NCBI RefSeq assembly: GCF_041916735.1
Contig: NZ_JAYRYY010000003.1
Reading direction: 5' to 3' (one strand)
Length of the DNA stretch: 64,000 bases
Origin: Zoogloea sp016790385
Lineage (GTDB): Bacteria; Pseudomonadota; Gammaproteobacteria; Burkholderiales; Rhodocyclaceae
Shown here: positions 1 to 9,243 of the stretch, in pieces
How positions within the stretch are numbered: position 1 is the first letter of the stretch
Layout of the letters: every line of letters starts with the position of its first letter
Notes under the pieces: generated by a model
Seen by the model: only the letters and a program-made list of their open reading frames with translations
Told to the model about the DNA's origin: nothing
The model's database searches: none
Program-made: the position numbers and the translations under genes

Positions 1-117
1 TGATTGCTTGTTGCCGCATCACCGGCAACGCGGCTCGCCCATGCTTGCGGCCATCGGTCATTCTCTTGCATTTCATACGCATATATTATCATGTTTATGA
101 CAATGCTTTCTGAAAGG
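1..117. other. AT-rich left edge beyond a truncated nuclease gene
   Basis: This short stretch is more AT-rich than the rest of the window, especially 65-117, and has no convincing coding frame. It begins exactly where the DUF1016-type pseudogene on the minus strand loses homology. Read on the minus strand, the junction is TA followed by CTAA, the same first bases found inside both TA-flanked ends of the small element at 947-1064. It may be the end of a larger insertion running off the window, but only a few bases support this. Confidence 0.3.
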
Positions 118-856
118 TTAGTAACAGCGCAGCTTGAGGTGGTAGAACAGCAGATCGATAAAAAACTCGTCACCACCCACATCCAGCAACACCTGCCGCC
201 CGACAAAGGCGAAGCCCGCGCCCAGTTCCAGCAGGAATTCAGTAACGTGCTTGACCAGCGCATTCTCGATGGCACGCTCACCCGCTTCGCGGCTCAAGCC
301 AAGAAAGTCGAAACGGTACGGGTCTTTCAGGGATTCACGCGCCAAGTCGGACTGCGGGGCAGGCAAGGTAGTTGAAAAATTGCTTACCGCTTTGCCGCTA
401 CGCTCCAGCAAACGGGTTTCGATGTGGATGTTCAGCACGTTGCGCGACCAACCGTGCTGAATGGCACTTTCGGCGTAGGCCAGCCGCTGTGCCGGGTCTT
501 TCAACTGCGACAGCAGCACGAGGTTGTGGCCCCAAGGCAATTGTCCAACAGCCTGTTGGACAATTTTCTCATCGGGCCAAGCCGCCGCGAACGCCCGCAT
601 GTACATCAAAGCCTTTCATCTCCGGGAAGGCCAAGCGCAGGTCCTGCGACAGCCGCTCAATGACTTTCGCGCCCCAGCCCTGCGCGGCCTGCCGTGCCAG
701 AATGTCCTGGCCAATCTGCCAGTAGAGCAGCACCAGTTCCCGGTTGACCGCCAGCGCGGCGCGTTGCTGAGCACTGTGGATGCGGGTTTTCAGGTCGGCC
801 AACCAGTCGGCGTAGCCGGAGGGCGCGGGTGTCAGCTTGACGGGTTTGTCACTCAT
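118..856 (-). pseudogene. DUF1016/YhcG-family PDDEXK nuclease, frameshifted and truncated
   Basis: The N-terminal half starts at 856 (MSDKPVKL) and shows the family's DUF1016 N-terminal domain (LLYWQIGQDIL, GWGAKVIERLS, FPEMKGF). Near 600 the frame breaks and continues in another minus-strand frame as YMRAFAAAWPD, QLPWGHN and LSREAGERAIENAL. Compared with the usual GFSxRNLxYMRAF join, about 14 bases are missing. The C-terminal nuclease domain stops at LLFYHLKLRCY (118), just before the conserved E-x-K expected of a PDDEXK active site, so the product should be inactive. Its start overlaps the restored end of the upstream gene by 8 bases (ATGAGTGA), so it was the last gene of a small operon. 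Such nucleases often accompany restriction-modification or phage-defence loci. Confidence 0.85.
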
Positions 857-1759
857 GCCTTCCCCTCGCACACGAATTAGCCCCTTCGGCACGGTCCTTC
901 TCGATAGCCTTAACAAACCAGTCCGGCACGTCGGTGAATTGGGACTTACTAATGAGAAGGTTGGATGCCGTACATGACATTTCTTCTGAAGTCCGCCGTG
1001 CATGCGGGTTCCAGAAGGCCGTGTTCGAGATGTCCATGTACGGTTATCAACGTACTTTTTAGTAACCACTTTCTCTGGCACACCTCGCCAAAACTCCTGA
1101 ATCCCTTCTGCGAATGCCTGAACTTGAGCGTCACTTACTTTGAGATGGGTATGGTCAAGACGGCCCGTATCGGACAACGCTCCATCGAAGTTCTTCAATG
1201 GATCATCAAGATATTCTGGAAACCTGCTTCGCAATTCTTCGAGAGATTTTCCTTTTCCGTGTTTATAGACATTGACCACAAGACGGCAGGCATCAAGTGT
1301 GCGGAAATAGTCCTTGCCGCGGACATCCCAGCCCAAGCTCTCCAGTAAGTCAGCAATCTGGCCAAAGTCGGCCGACCAGACCTTCAAAGCCACGGTATCG
1401 CCGCGATGCCAATCCAGAATCTCGCAAACCAACCAGTCGCGTAGCTGTTTGTCCCACTCGTGGAACATCCCGGCAACAACGCTCAAGCGGGTTTGCTCAC
1501 GCATATCGCTCAAAAGTCCGTAGAACTCAATGCCGATATCGCGCGCCGCTTCATAGAAATCGCCGGGATCATGCCGATCCGGGTCAAAGAATTTTCCGCT
1601 TTGCTCAAGCCATTCCTCGGCAGCCCGATCTGCATCAGACTCCATATCGGCGAACTGCGAAAGCAGGCGCTTCTGCGCTTGCTCCACATAGAACAAGTGG
1701 CCTTTGATCAGGGATTGCCGAAATGGCTCCCACATTTGGAACAACACGTAGTCGCTCAT
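849..1759 (-). pseudogene. Unknown protein gene interrupted by a small TA-targeting element
   Basis: The gene starts at 1759 (MSDYVLFQMWEPF), overlapping the stop of the 25-codon ORF upstream by ATGA. The reading frame is natural to about residue 230 (EFWRGVPEKVV), then enters the palindromic element at 947-1064. Past the element, another frame carries SQFTDVPDWFVKAIEKD and ends at 849. Removing 116 bases (element plus one TA copy) joins the two halves in frame as GVPEKVVKSQFTDVPDW and gives 264 residues. The protein is acidic and probably helical, with no family I can name; the segment RLVVNVYKHG faintly recalls HEPN-type RNase proteins, but I would not assign it. Its place before a DUF1016 gene suggests a defence or restriction island. 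Confidence 0.75.
947..1064. mobile_element. MITE-like palindromic element (~114 bp) flanked by TA
   Basis: The outer arms are inverted repeats: 23 of 31 positions match between 946-976 and the reverse complement of 1035-1065, including a 9-base identical block (CCGTACATG). An inner pair (ttctgaagtccgc near 984 against gcgggttccagaa near 1004) extends the fold, so almost the whole element can form one hairpin. TA occurs at both borders (947-948 and 1063-1064). Deleting 949-1064 restores the interrupted coding frame exactly, so TA is very probably the duplicated target, as known for IS630/Tc1-mariner transposons. The element is non-coding and would need a transposase in trans. Confidence 0.75.
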
Positions 1760-1833
1760 GTATCGACTCCCGCCTTGCGCTTCTTGCCCTTGGGCAAGGC
1801 CATCTGGCTGCTGCTGTTCTGCGGGGTGCTCAT
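1756..1833 (-). CDS. Tiny 25-residue ORF between HTH gene and unknown gene
   Basis: The ORF reads MSTPQNSSSQMALPKGKKRKA and so on, 25 residues, polar and Lys-rich at the end. Its ATG overlaps the stop of the excisionase-like gene and its stop overlaps the ATG of the next gene, both as ATGA. This chain of overlaps suggests translational coupling and is the main reason to list it. It could instead be the remnant of a longer gene whose body has been deleted, or simply a spacer that happens to be open. No function can be assigned. Confidence 0.35.
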   Translation of the reverse strand: MSTPQNSSSQMALPKGKKRKAGVDT

Positions 1834-2030
1834 GTCTTGTCCTGCGAATTTTCGGCTATCTGCGCGGCAATCCAGCGATCCAATTCGCTGCGACGAAACC
1901 GCCAAGTCCCGCCCAGCTTGAATCCCGGTATCTCCCCCTGCTGGGCTAGCCGGTAGACGGTTTTCTTTCCCGCCTTCAGATAGACCGCCACTTCATCCAG
2001 TGTGAGAATTTCATCGTCAGTCTAGTTCAT
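1830..2030 (-). pseudogene. Excisionase-family HTH DNA-binding protein with stop at codon 3
   Basis: From 2021 down the frame reads TDDEILTLDEVAVYLKAG, then KTVYRLAQQGEIPGFK and GGTWRFRRSELDRWIA. This is the winged-helix MerR/excisionase-type domain found in small proteins of about 65 residues that sit before restriction or DUF1016 genes. An ATG lies at 2030, but codon 3 is TAG (2022-2024) in the same frame (ATG AAC TAG ACT). The only later start-like codons fall within the domain. Either the gene is dead through one nonsense change, or it depends on stop suppression or a non-standard start. Decay elsewhere in the operon favours a pseudogene. Confidence 0.7.
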
Positions 2031-2105
2031 ATCCGGAAACTCACTTGGTGTCGCATGGCGAAGTCTTCCAAAGTTTGGCCAAATTTACCATCCACTCAAC
2101 CCGAA

Positions 2106-3122
2106 TTAGCTTAGCCCCGCCATCTGGTTCTCCTGCTCCAGCATTTCCCGCACCGTATAAGTGGCCGGGCGTTCCGGGTAGCGGCACTCCCCCGCCGTAA
2201 AACCCTCCCCATCACTGCCATTGAGCAGCGGGCACTGGCTGAACAGCTCGGCCACCCAGTCGGCAAAGGCCCGCACTTTTGGTGAAAGGTGGCGGTTCTG
2301 GGGATACAGCACCGACATGGGTAAGGGAGGCGGCTTCCAGGCCGGCAGAATCTCCTTCAGCTCACCGCTCTCCAGATGTGGCAGGGCCATGAAGCGCGCC
2401 GGCTGGATCAACCCGAAGCCCTGCAGGCCGCAGGCAATGTAGGCATCGACGTCGTTCACCGCCACCCGGCCGTCCATGCGCACCGGCACGCTGACGCCGT
2501 CCACCACAAAGTCCCAGTCGAAATTGCGACCGCTGACACTGGAAAAGTAATTCACCGCCTGGTGATGCTGTAGATCCTCCAGCGTCCTGGGCTCTCCATG
2601 ACGTTCCAGGTAGGCCGGCGCCCCGCAGGTCACAAAGCTCAGGCTACCGATGCGTCGCGCCACCAGGCTTGAATCCACCAGCTCGCCGACGCGGATCACG
2701 CAATCCACCGCCTCCTGCACCAGATCCACCGGCCGGTCGCCCATGCCGATGACCAGCTCCACGTCCGGGTTGCGGCTGTGGAACTCACACAAACGCGGGA
2801 TGAGGATGCGCCGCCCGATGGGGCCGGACACATCCACCCGCAAACGCCCCTGGGGTCGCCGGGCGGCATCCTGAAACGCCGCCTCGGTCTCCTCCAACTC
2901 CTTGATGATGCGCACGCAGCGTTCGTAGTAGGCCGCCCCGTCGGGCGTCAGGCTGACGCTGCGGGTGGTGCGGTTGAGCAGTCGCACCTTGAGCAGGTTC
3001 TCCAGCCCCTGAATGGTGGTCGTCACCGTGGCCCGGGGCACGCCCAGGTTGTCTGCCGCCCGGGTGAAGCTGCTTGCCTCCGCCACCCCCATGAACACCT
3101 TCATGGCCTGAAACCTGTCCAT
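2106..3122 (-). CDS. LysR-family regulator, divergent from RND efflux operon
   Basis: At 338 residues it has a clear LysR N-terminal winged HTH (about residues 1-60: FTRAADNLGVPRATVTTTIQ, then LLNRTTRSVSLTPDG) and a periplasmic-binding-like effector domain (about 90-295). About 35 extra residues follow the usual LysR length. It is transcribed away from the MexEF-OprN-like operon starting at 3283; the AT-rich gap of 160 bases between them is the expected operator region. Activators such as MexT and BpeT are LysR proteins beside efflux operons of this class, so local control of the pump is the likely job. The inducer is unknown. Confidence 0.9.
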   Translation of the reverse strand: MDRFQAMKVFMGVAEASSFTRAADNLGVPRATVTTTIQGLENLLKVRLLNRTTRSVSLTPDGAAYYERCVRIIKELEETEAAFQDAARRPQGRLRVDVSGPIGRRILIPRLCEFHSRNPDVELVIGMGDRPVDLVQEAVDCVIRVGELVDSSLVARRIGSLSFVTCGAPAYLERHGEPRTLEDLQHHQAVNYFSSVSGRNFDWDFVVDGVSVPVRMDGRVAVNDVDAYIACGLQGFGLIQPARFMALPHLESGELKEILPAWKPPPLPMSVLYPQNRHLSPKVRAFADWVAELFSQCPLLNGSDGEGFTAGECRYPERPATYTVREMLEQENQMAGLS

Positions 3123-3282
3123 CTGACCGTCTCCTGCTGCGGGCCTCCGAACGAAAGCCTCGCTTTAATTATTAGTTTATTCCGAACAGTGAAGTCAAAC
3201 TTTATGTATTTATCCGTAAAAAACAAACAACCACAATGCAGTCATCCCCCAATCCCGCCCCCCTGACAACAGCGAGGACATC

Positions 3283-4506
3283 ATGAAAACAAGCGACACA
3301 CTCTCTCCACCCACGAACCGGCGCGTTGTCCTGGCCGCCGCCCTGGCCGGCCTCCTGCTGACCGGTGGCGGCATCGCTGCCTACTCGGCCCGGGCCACCG
3401 TGCCGGACACGCCCGCCGCCGCTCAGGCCGCCCAGGTGGACACGGCCGAGGTCATCCATCGCACCATCACCGAATGGCAGGATTTCTCCGGCCGCCTGGA
3501 AGCGGTCGAACGGGTGGAGATCCGTCCTCAGGTCTCAGGCGTTCTCACCCAGGTGCATTTCAAGGACGGCGCCACCGTCCGCAAGGGCGACGTGCTGTTC
3601 ACCATCGACCCGCGCCCCTTCGCCGCCGAGCTCGCCCGCGCCGAAGCCCAGCTCGCCGCAACCGAAGCACGCCTGGCCTACACCGCCTCGGACCTGGCCC
3701 GCTCCGAGCGCCTGATTGCCGACAACGCCGTGTCCCGCCGCGATCTGGAAGAAAAGCAGAACGCCGCCCGGGACGCCACCGCCGGCGTGCAGGCCGCCCG
3801 CGCGGCCCTGCGCATCGCCCGCCTCAACCTGGAGTACACCACGATCAAGGCCCCCATCGATGGCCGCATGTCCCGGGCCGAGGTCACCGTCGGCAATCTG
3901 GTGAGCACCACTGGAAGCGCGGCCTTGACCACCCTGGTGTCCGTCGACCGCATCTACGCAGCCTTCGACGTGGATGAGCAGACCTTCCTCAAATCGGTAA
4001 ACCCGGCACGCACCGCCAAGGGCACCAGCCTGCCCGTCCATCTGGGCCTGGCCGACCAGGACGGGTACGGCATCCAGGGACGCATCCACTCGGTGGACAA
4101 CCGCCTCGACACCACCTCCGGCACCATCCGCGTGCGGGCCGTGTTCGACAACCCCGACGGCCGCCTGGTGCCCGGCCTGTATGCCCGTGTCCGGCTGGGC
4201 AGCGATACGCCGCGGGAGGCGGTGTTGATCGATGACCGGGCCATCGGCACCGATCAGGACAAGCGTTTCGTGCTGGTAGTGGAGAGTGACAACCGCACCG
4301 CCTATCGGGAAGTACGCCTTGGCCCGGTGCAGGATGGCTTGCGTGTGATTACGGAAGGCCTCAAGCCGGGCGAGCGAATCGTGGTCAATGGCTTGCAACG
4401 GGTGCGCCCGGGCGATCCGGTGACGCCCCATCCGGTGGCCATGGAAGGCAGCGCCCCGGTGGCCGCCGCCGTAACCGAGCCCCGCGCCTTGAAGACGCGC
4501 ATCTGA
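3283..4506 (+). CDS. RND efflux periplasmic adaptor (MexE-like)
   Basis: At 407 residues it is a membrane fusion protein linking an inner-membrane RND pump to an outer-membrane channel. A hydrophobic segment at residues 16-36 serves as export signal or anchor, with no lipobox cysteine. Next come the lipoyl-like half-motifs (RVEIRPQVSGVL, then KDGATVRKGDVLFTIDPRPF), an Ala-rich coiled-coil hairpin (about 110-175), the second lipoyl half (LEYTTIKAPIDGRMSRAEV) and beta-barrel/proximal domains. WQDFSGRLEAVERVEIRP is typical of the MexE/BpeE branch. The pump gene follows after 10 bases in the same operon. Confidence 0.93.
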   Translation: MKTSDTLSPPTNRRVVLAAALAGLLLTGGGIAAYSARATVPDTPAAAQAAQVDTAEVIHRTITEWQDFSGRLEAVERVEIRPQVSGVLTQVHFKDGATVRKGDVLFTIDPRPFAAELARAEAQLAATEARLAYTASDLARSERLIADNAVSRRDLEEKQNAARDATAGVQAARAALRIARLNLEYTTIKAPIDGRMSRAEVTVGNLVSTTGSAALTTLVSVDRIYAAFDVDEQTFLKSVNPARTAKGTSLPVHLGLADQDGYGIQGRIHSVDNRLDTTSGTIRVRAVFDNPDGRLVPGLYARVRLGSDTPREAVLIDDRAIGTDQDKRFVLVVESDNRTAYREVRLGPVQDGLRVITEGLKPGERIVVNGLQRVRPGDPVTPHPVAMEGSAPVAAAVTEPRALKTRI

Positions 4507-4516
4507 GGGGCACGCC

Positions 4517-7500
4517 ATGAACATCTCCAAGTTCTTCATCGACCGCCCCATCTTCGCCGGGGTGTTGTCGGTCCTGATCCTGCTGGCCGGCCTGTTGTCG
4601 GTCTTCCAGCTCCCCATCGCCGAATACCCCGAGGTGGTGCCCCCGTCGGTGGTGGTGCGCGCCCAGTTTCCCGGCGCCAACCCCAAGGTGATCGCCGAAA
4701 CCGTGGCCGCGCCGCTGGAAGAGAGCATCAACGGCGTGGAAAACATGCTCTACATGCAGAGCCAGGCCAACAGCGACGGCAACCTCACCGTGACCGTGCA
4801 CTTCCAGTTGGGGGTGGATCCGGACAAGGCCCAGCAGCTGGTGCAGAACCGCGTCTCCCAGGCCCTGCCGCGCCTGCCGGAGGACGTGCAGCGCCTGGGC
4901 GTGACCACCGCCAAGAGCACACCCACCATCACCATGGTGGTGCACCTCACCTCGCCGGACGACCGCTATGACATGACCTACCTGCGCAACTACGCGGTCC
5001 TCAACGTCAAGGACCGTCTGGCGCGCATCAAGGGCGTGGGCGAGGTGGGCCTGTTCGGCTCCGGCAACTACGCCATGCGCGTGTGGCTGGACCCGGGCAA
5101 GGTGGCCGAGCGCGGGCTAACTGCCGGCGAGGTGGTGAAGGCCATCCGCGAGCAGAACGTGCAGGTGGCCGCCGGCGTGATCGGCGCACCGCCCAACGAG
5201 CGCAGCACGCCCATGCAGCTCAACGTGAATGCCCAGGGCCGCCTCAAGGACGAAACGGAATTCGCGCAGATCATCCTCAAGACCGCCCCCGACGGCGGCG
5301 TCACCCGCCTGGGCGACGTGGCCCGCATCGAGCTGGGCGCCGCCGAATTCGGCCTGCGCGCCCTGCTCGACAACAAGCCGGCCGTGGCCATCCCCATCTT
5401 TCAGACGCCCGGCGCCAACGCACTGAACATTTCGGAGCAGGTGCGCGAGACCATGGCCGAGTTGGCCAAGGACTTCCCACCCTCCGTGCAGTACAGCATC
5501 GTCTACGACCCGACCCAGTTCGTGCGGGCCAGCATCAAGGCAGTGATCACCACCCTGCTGGAGGCCATCGCCCTGGTGGTGCTGGTGGTGATCGTCTTCC
5601 TGCAAACCTGGCGGGCGTCCATCATCCCCCTGCTGGCGGTGCCGGTGTCCATCATCGGCACCTTCTCGCTGATGCTGGGCTTTGGCTACTCCATCAACGC
5701 CCTGTCCCTGTTCGGCATGGTGCTGGCCATCGGCATTGTGGTGGACGATGCCATCGTGGTGGTGGAAAACGTGGAGCGCAACATCGAGGCCGGCCTGACG
5801 CCCCGGGAGGCCACCTACCGGGCCATGCGCGAGGTGTCCGGGCCGATCATCGCCATCGCCCTCACGCTGGTGGCTGTGTTCGTGCCGCTGGCCTTCATGA
5901 CTGGCCTCACCGGCCAGTTCTACAAGCAGTTCGCCATGACCATCGCCATCTCCACGGTGATCTCGGCCTTCAACTCCCTGACCCTGTCGCCGGCCCTGGC
6001 AGCCCTGCTGCTCAAGGGCCATGACACGCCCCCCGACTGGCTGACCGTACAGATGCAGCGCTGGTTTGGTGGCTTCTTTGCGCGCTTCAACCGCTTCTTC
6101 AAGCGCAGCAGTGAAAGCTACGGCCGCGGCGTAACCGGCGTGATCCAGCGGAAGGCCTCGGCCATGGGCGTGTATGCCGTGCTCCTCGGGCTCACCGTGG
6201 GCATCTCCTACCTGGTGCCCGGCGGCTTCGTGCCGGCCCAGGACAAGCAATACCTAGTGAGTTTCGCCCAGCTCCCCAGCGGCGCCTCCCTCGACCGCAG
6301 CGAGGCGGTGATCCGCCGCATGGGCGAGATCGCCCTCAAGCAGCCGGGCGTGGAGAGCGCCGTGGCCTTCCCCGGCCTGTCCATCAACGGCTTCACCAAC
6401 AGCTCCAGCGCTGGCATCGTGTTCGTGACCCTCAAGCCCTTCGCCGAACGCAAGTCACCAGAACTGTCGGCAGGGGCAATCGCCGGCGCCCTCAACCAAC
6501 AGTACGCAGCCATCCAGGAGGCCTTCATCGCCGTCTTTCCGCCGCCGCCGGTGATGGGCCTGGGCACCGTGGGCGGCTTCAAGATGCAGATCGAGGACCG
6601 GGGCAGCGTGGGCTACGCCGAGCTGGACAAGGCCGCCAAGGCCTTCATGGCCGCCGCCAGCAAGGCCCCGGAGCTGGGCCCCATGTTCTCCAGCTACCAG
6701 ATCAACGTGCCCCAGCTGGACGTGGACCTGGACCGCACCAAGGCCAAGCAGCAGGGCGTGGCAGTCACCGACGTGTTCGACACCCTGCAGATCTACCTGG
6801 GCTCGCTGTACGTGAATGACTTCAACCGCTTCGGCCGGGTATACCAGGTGCGCGCCCAGGCCGACGCCGGCTTCCGTGCCCAGCCCGAGGACATCGCCCG
6901 CCTGAAAACCCGCAATGCCAACGGCGAAATGGTGCCCCTGGGCTCACTGCTGCGGGTCACGCCCACCTATGGCCCCGAAATGGTGGTGCGCTACAACGGC
7001 TTCACCGCCGCCGATATCAACGGCGGACCGGCGCCAGGCTTTTCCTCGGCCCAGGCCGAGGCGGCGGCCGAGCGCATCGCCGCCGAAACCCTGCCCCGCG
7101 GCGTGAAGTTCGAATGGACCGACCTCACCTACCAGAAGATCCTGGCGGGCAACGCCGGCGTGTGGGTCTTCCCCATCAGCGTGCTGCTGGTCTTCCTGGT
7201 GCTGGCCGCCCAGTACGAGAGCCTGACTCTGCCCCTGGCGGTGATCCTGATCGTACCCATGAGCATCCTCGCTGCCCTCACCGGCGTGTGGCTGACGGGG
7301 GGCGACAACAACATCTTCACCCAGATCGGGCTGATGGTGCTGGTGGGGCTGGCGTGCAAGAACGCCATCCTGATCGTCGAGTTCGCCCGGGAACTGGAAT
7401 TGCAGGGCCATAGCCCGCTGCGGGCCGCCATCGACGCCAGCCGCCTGCGCCTGCGCCCCATCCTGATGACCTCCATCGCCTTCGTCATGGGCGTGGTGCC

Positions 7501-7717
7501 GCTGGTGACCTCCAGCGGAGCCGGGGCCGAGATGCGCCAGGCCATGGGCATTGCGGTGTTCTTTGGGATGCTCGGCGTGACCTTGTTCGGGCTCTTCCTG
7601 ACACCGGTTTTCTACGTGCTGCTGCGCACCCTGGACAAGCGCCACCCGCTCCATTCGGCCACCCACCACGACGCGCCCCTGGTGGCCCCCGTTCATGCCC
7701 ACGCCGGTCAGGAGTAA
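4517..7717 (+). CDS. RND multidrug efflux transporter, HAE1 family (MexF-like)
   Basis: At 1066 residues it has the usual size for a proton-driven RND exporter with 12 membrane helices and two large periplasmic loops. It starts MNISKFFIDRPIFAGVLSVL, the canonical first helix. Motif D in helix 4 (GIVVDDAIVVVENVER, about 404-419) carries the paired aspartates of the proton relay. The second half repeats the fold and includes GLACKNAILIVEFARE and RLRPILMTSIAFVMG. The substrate cannot be read from sequence; MexF/BpeF relatives export chloramphenicol, quinolones and trimethoprim. The last codons lie just before the outer-membrane factor gene. Confidence 0.95.
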   Translation: MNISKFFIDRPIFAGVLSVLILLAGLLSVFQLPIAEYPEVVPPSVVVRAQFPGANPKVIAETVAAPLEESINGVENMLYMQSQANSDGNLTVTVHFQLGVDPDKAQQLVQNRVSQALPRLPEDVQRLGVTTAKSTPTITMVVHLTSPDDRYDMTYLRNYAVLNVKDRLARIKGVGEVGLFGSGNYAMRVWLDPGKVAERGLTAGEVVKAIREQNVQVAAGVIGAPPNERSTPMQLNVNAQGRLKDETEFAQIILKTAPDGGVTRLGDVARIELGAAEFGLRALLDNKPAVAIPIFQTPGANALNISEQVRETMAELAKDFPPSVQYSIVYDPTQFVRASIKAVITTLLEAIALVVLVVIVFLQTWRASIIPLLAVPVSIIGTFSLMLGFGYSINALSLFGMVLAIGIVVDDAIVVVENVERNIEAGLTPREATYRAMREVSGPIIAIALTLVAVFVPLAFMTGLTGQFYKQFAMTIAISTVISAFNSLTLSPALAALLLKGHDTPPDWLTVQMQRWFGGFFARFNRFFKRSSESYGRGVTGVIQRKASAMGVYAVLLGLTVGISYLVPGGFVPAQDKQYLVSFAQLPSGASLDRSEAVIRRMGEIALKQPGVESAVAFPGLSINGFTNSSSAGIVFVTLKPFAERKSPELSAGAIAGALNQQYAAIQEAFIAVFPPPPVMGLGTVGGFKMQIEDRGSVGYAELDKAAKAFMAAASKAPELGPMFSSYQINVPQLDVDLDRTKAKQQGVAVTDVFDTLQIYLGSLYVNDFNRFGRVYQVRAQADAGFRAQPEDIARLKTRNANGEMVPLGSLLRVTPTYGPEMVVRYNGFTAADINGGPAPGFSSAQAEAAAERIAAETLPRGVKFEWTDLTYQKILAGNAGVWVFPISVLLVFLVLAAQYESLTLPLAVILIVPMSILAALTGVWLTGGDNNIFTQIGLMVLVGLACKNAILIVEFARELELQGHSPLRAAIDASRLRLRPILMTSIAFVMGVVPLVTSSGAGAEMRQAMGIAVFFGMLGVTLFGLFLTPVFYVLLRTLDKRHPLHSATHHDAPLVAPVHAHAGQE

Positions 7718-7721
7718 GACG

Positions 7722-9197
7722 ATGAAGCTGCCAACCCTCCCCCTGCCCCGCCACGCCACCGGCCTGCTGGCCAGCCTGCTGCTTCTGGCGGGCTGCTCGG
7801 TGGCGCCCATCTACGACAAACCGCAGATCGCCACCCCGGCCGCCTTCAAGGAGGCGGCCCCCGTCGACGCCCATTGGAAGCCCGCCGAACCGGCCGACAG
7901 CACCACCCGGGGCGACTGGTGGCAAGTGTTCGGTGATCCTGTCCTCGACCGCCTGGAGCAGGACGCCATCGCCGCCAACCCGGATCTACTGGCCGCCGCC
8001 GCCCGCCTGGGCCAGGCCCGGGCGCTGGAACAGTCGGCCCGCGCCGCACGTTATCCACAGGTCGGGGTGGGCTTCGGCCCCACCCGGCAGCGTCCGTCGC
8101 CCGCCTCCCAGGGCCTGGAGGCCGATGCCGACACGCGAACCACCACCCTGTGGCGCGGCCAGGCGACCATCGCCTACGAGGTGGACCTGTTCGGCCGGCT
8201 GGCCAACGCCGAAGAAGCCGCCCGCCTTGACGCCGAACGCCGGGCCGCCCTGTTCGGCGCCACCCTGCTCAGCCTTCAGGCCGATGTGGCCCAGGCCTAC
8301 TTCCTGATCCGCGAGCTGGACGCCGCCCAGGCCCTCTACGGTGACGTCGTCACGCTCCGCGCCGACACGGTGAGGCTGCTCCAGCGGCGCTTTGAGGAAG
8401 GCGACATCGCCGAGCTTGACCTGGCCCGGGCCCGTAGCGAGCTGGCCACAGCCCGCTCCGAATCCCTGGGCCTGGCCCGCCAGCGCGCCGTGGCCGAACA
8501 CGCGCTGGCCATCCTGCTGGGCAAGCAGCCGGCAGAGTTCAGCCTGCCGCCCATGCCCCTGGGCCGCCTGTCCATCGAGGTGCCGGCCGGCCTGCCCTCG
8601 GCCCTGCTGGAGCGCCGGCCCGACATCGCGGCCGCCGAGCGGGCCATGGCCGCCGCCAACGCCCGCATCGGCGTGGCCCGGGCGGCCTGGTTCCCGCGCC
8701 TGTCCCTCACCGGCGCCCTGGGTTACGAGTCCGACGGGCTGGGCGATCTCTTCAAGTACGCCAGCCGCAGCTTCGTCTTCGGACCCCTGGTGGGCACCGC
8801 CCTGAGCCTGCCGATCTTCGACGGCGGCGCCCGGGAAGCCGGCGTCAATCAAGCCCGAGCCGCCTACGTGGAAGACGGCGCCCGCTACCGTCAGACGGTG
8901 CTCCAGGCCTTCCGCGAAGTGGAGGACAACCTGGCCCAACTGCGCATCCTCGGCGAGCAGCACCGGGAGCAGGACAGCGCCGTGGGCGCGGCCCAACGCG
9001 CCGCCCGCATTGCCCGCCTGCAATACCGGGAAGGTGCCGTGAGCTACCTCAACGTCATCGATGCGGAGCGCAGCGTGCTCCAGCAGCAGCGCCTCGCGGT
9101 GGGACTGGATGGCGAGAGGGCGCGATCGACGGTCAACCTGATCCGCGCCCTGGGGGGCGGGTGGACAACCCCCGCCAGAACACCCGCCGCCAGTTGA
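7722..9197 (+). CDS. Outer-membrane efflux lipoprotein, NodT/OprM family
   Basis: This is the TolC-like channel completing the tripartite pump, about 491 residues. I take the ATG at 7722, preceded by an AGGAG site four bases after the pump gene's stop, rather than the ATG at 7695 inside that gene. A signal peptide ends in the lipobox LLAGC (Cys25), typical of the NodT lipoprotein subfamily. Two OEP repeats follow, with hallmarks GDWWQVFGDP, YEVDLFGRLANAEE, LLERRPDIAAAERAMAAANA and SLPIFDGGAREAGV. A strong terminator lies about 50 bases after the stop, closing the operon. Confidence 0.93.
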   Translation: MKLPTLPLPRHATGLLASLLLLAGCSVAPIYDKPQIATPAAFKEAAPVDAHWKPAEPADSTTRGDWWQVFGDPVLDRLEQDAIAANPDLLAAAARLGQARALEQSARAARYPQVGVGFGPTRQRPSPASQGLEADADTRTTTLWRGQATIAYEVDLFGRLANAEEAARLDAERRAALFGATLLSLQADVAQAYFLIRELDAAQALYGDVVTLRADTVRLLQRRFEEGDIAELDLARARSELATARSESLGLARQRAVAEHALAILLGKQPAEFSLPPMPLGRLSIEVPAGLPSALLERRPDIAAAERAMAAANARIGVARAAWFPRLSLTGALGYESDGLGDLFKYASRSFVFGPLVGTALSLPIFDGGAREAGVNQARAAYVEDGARYRQTVLQAFREVEDNLAQLRILGEQHREQDSAVGAAQRAARIARLQYREGAVSYLNVIDAERSVLQQQRLAVGLDGERARSTVNLIRALGGGWTTPARTPAAS

Positions 9198-9243
9198 GGC
9201 GACACCGGGGCAAACCCAGCCTGCCCATGCTGCTTTGCATCAC

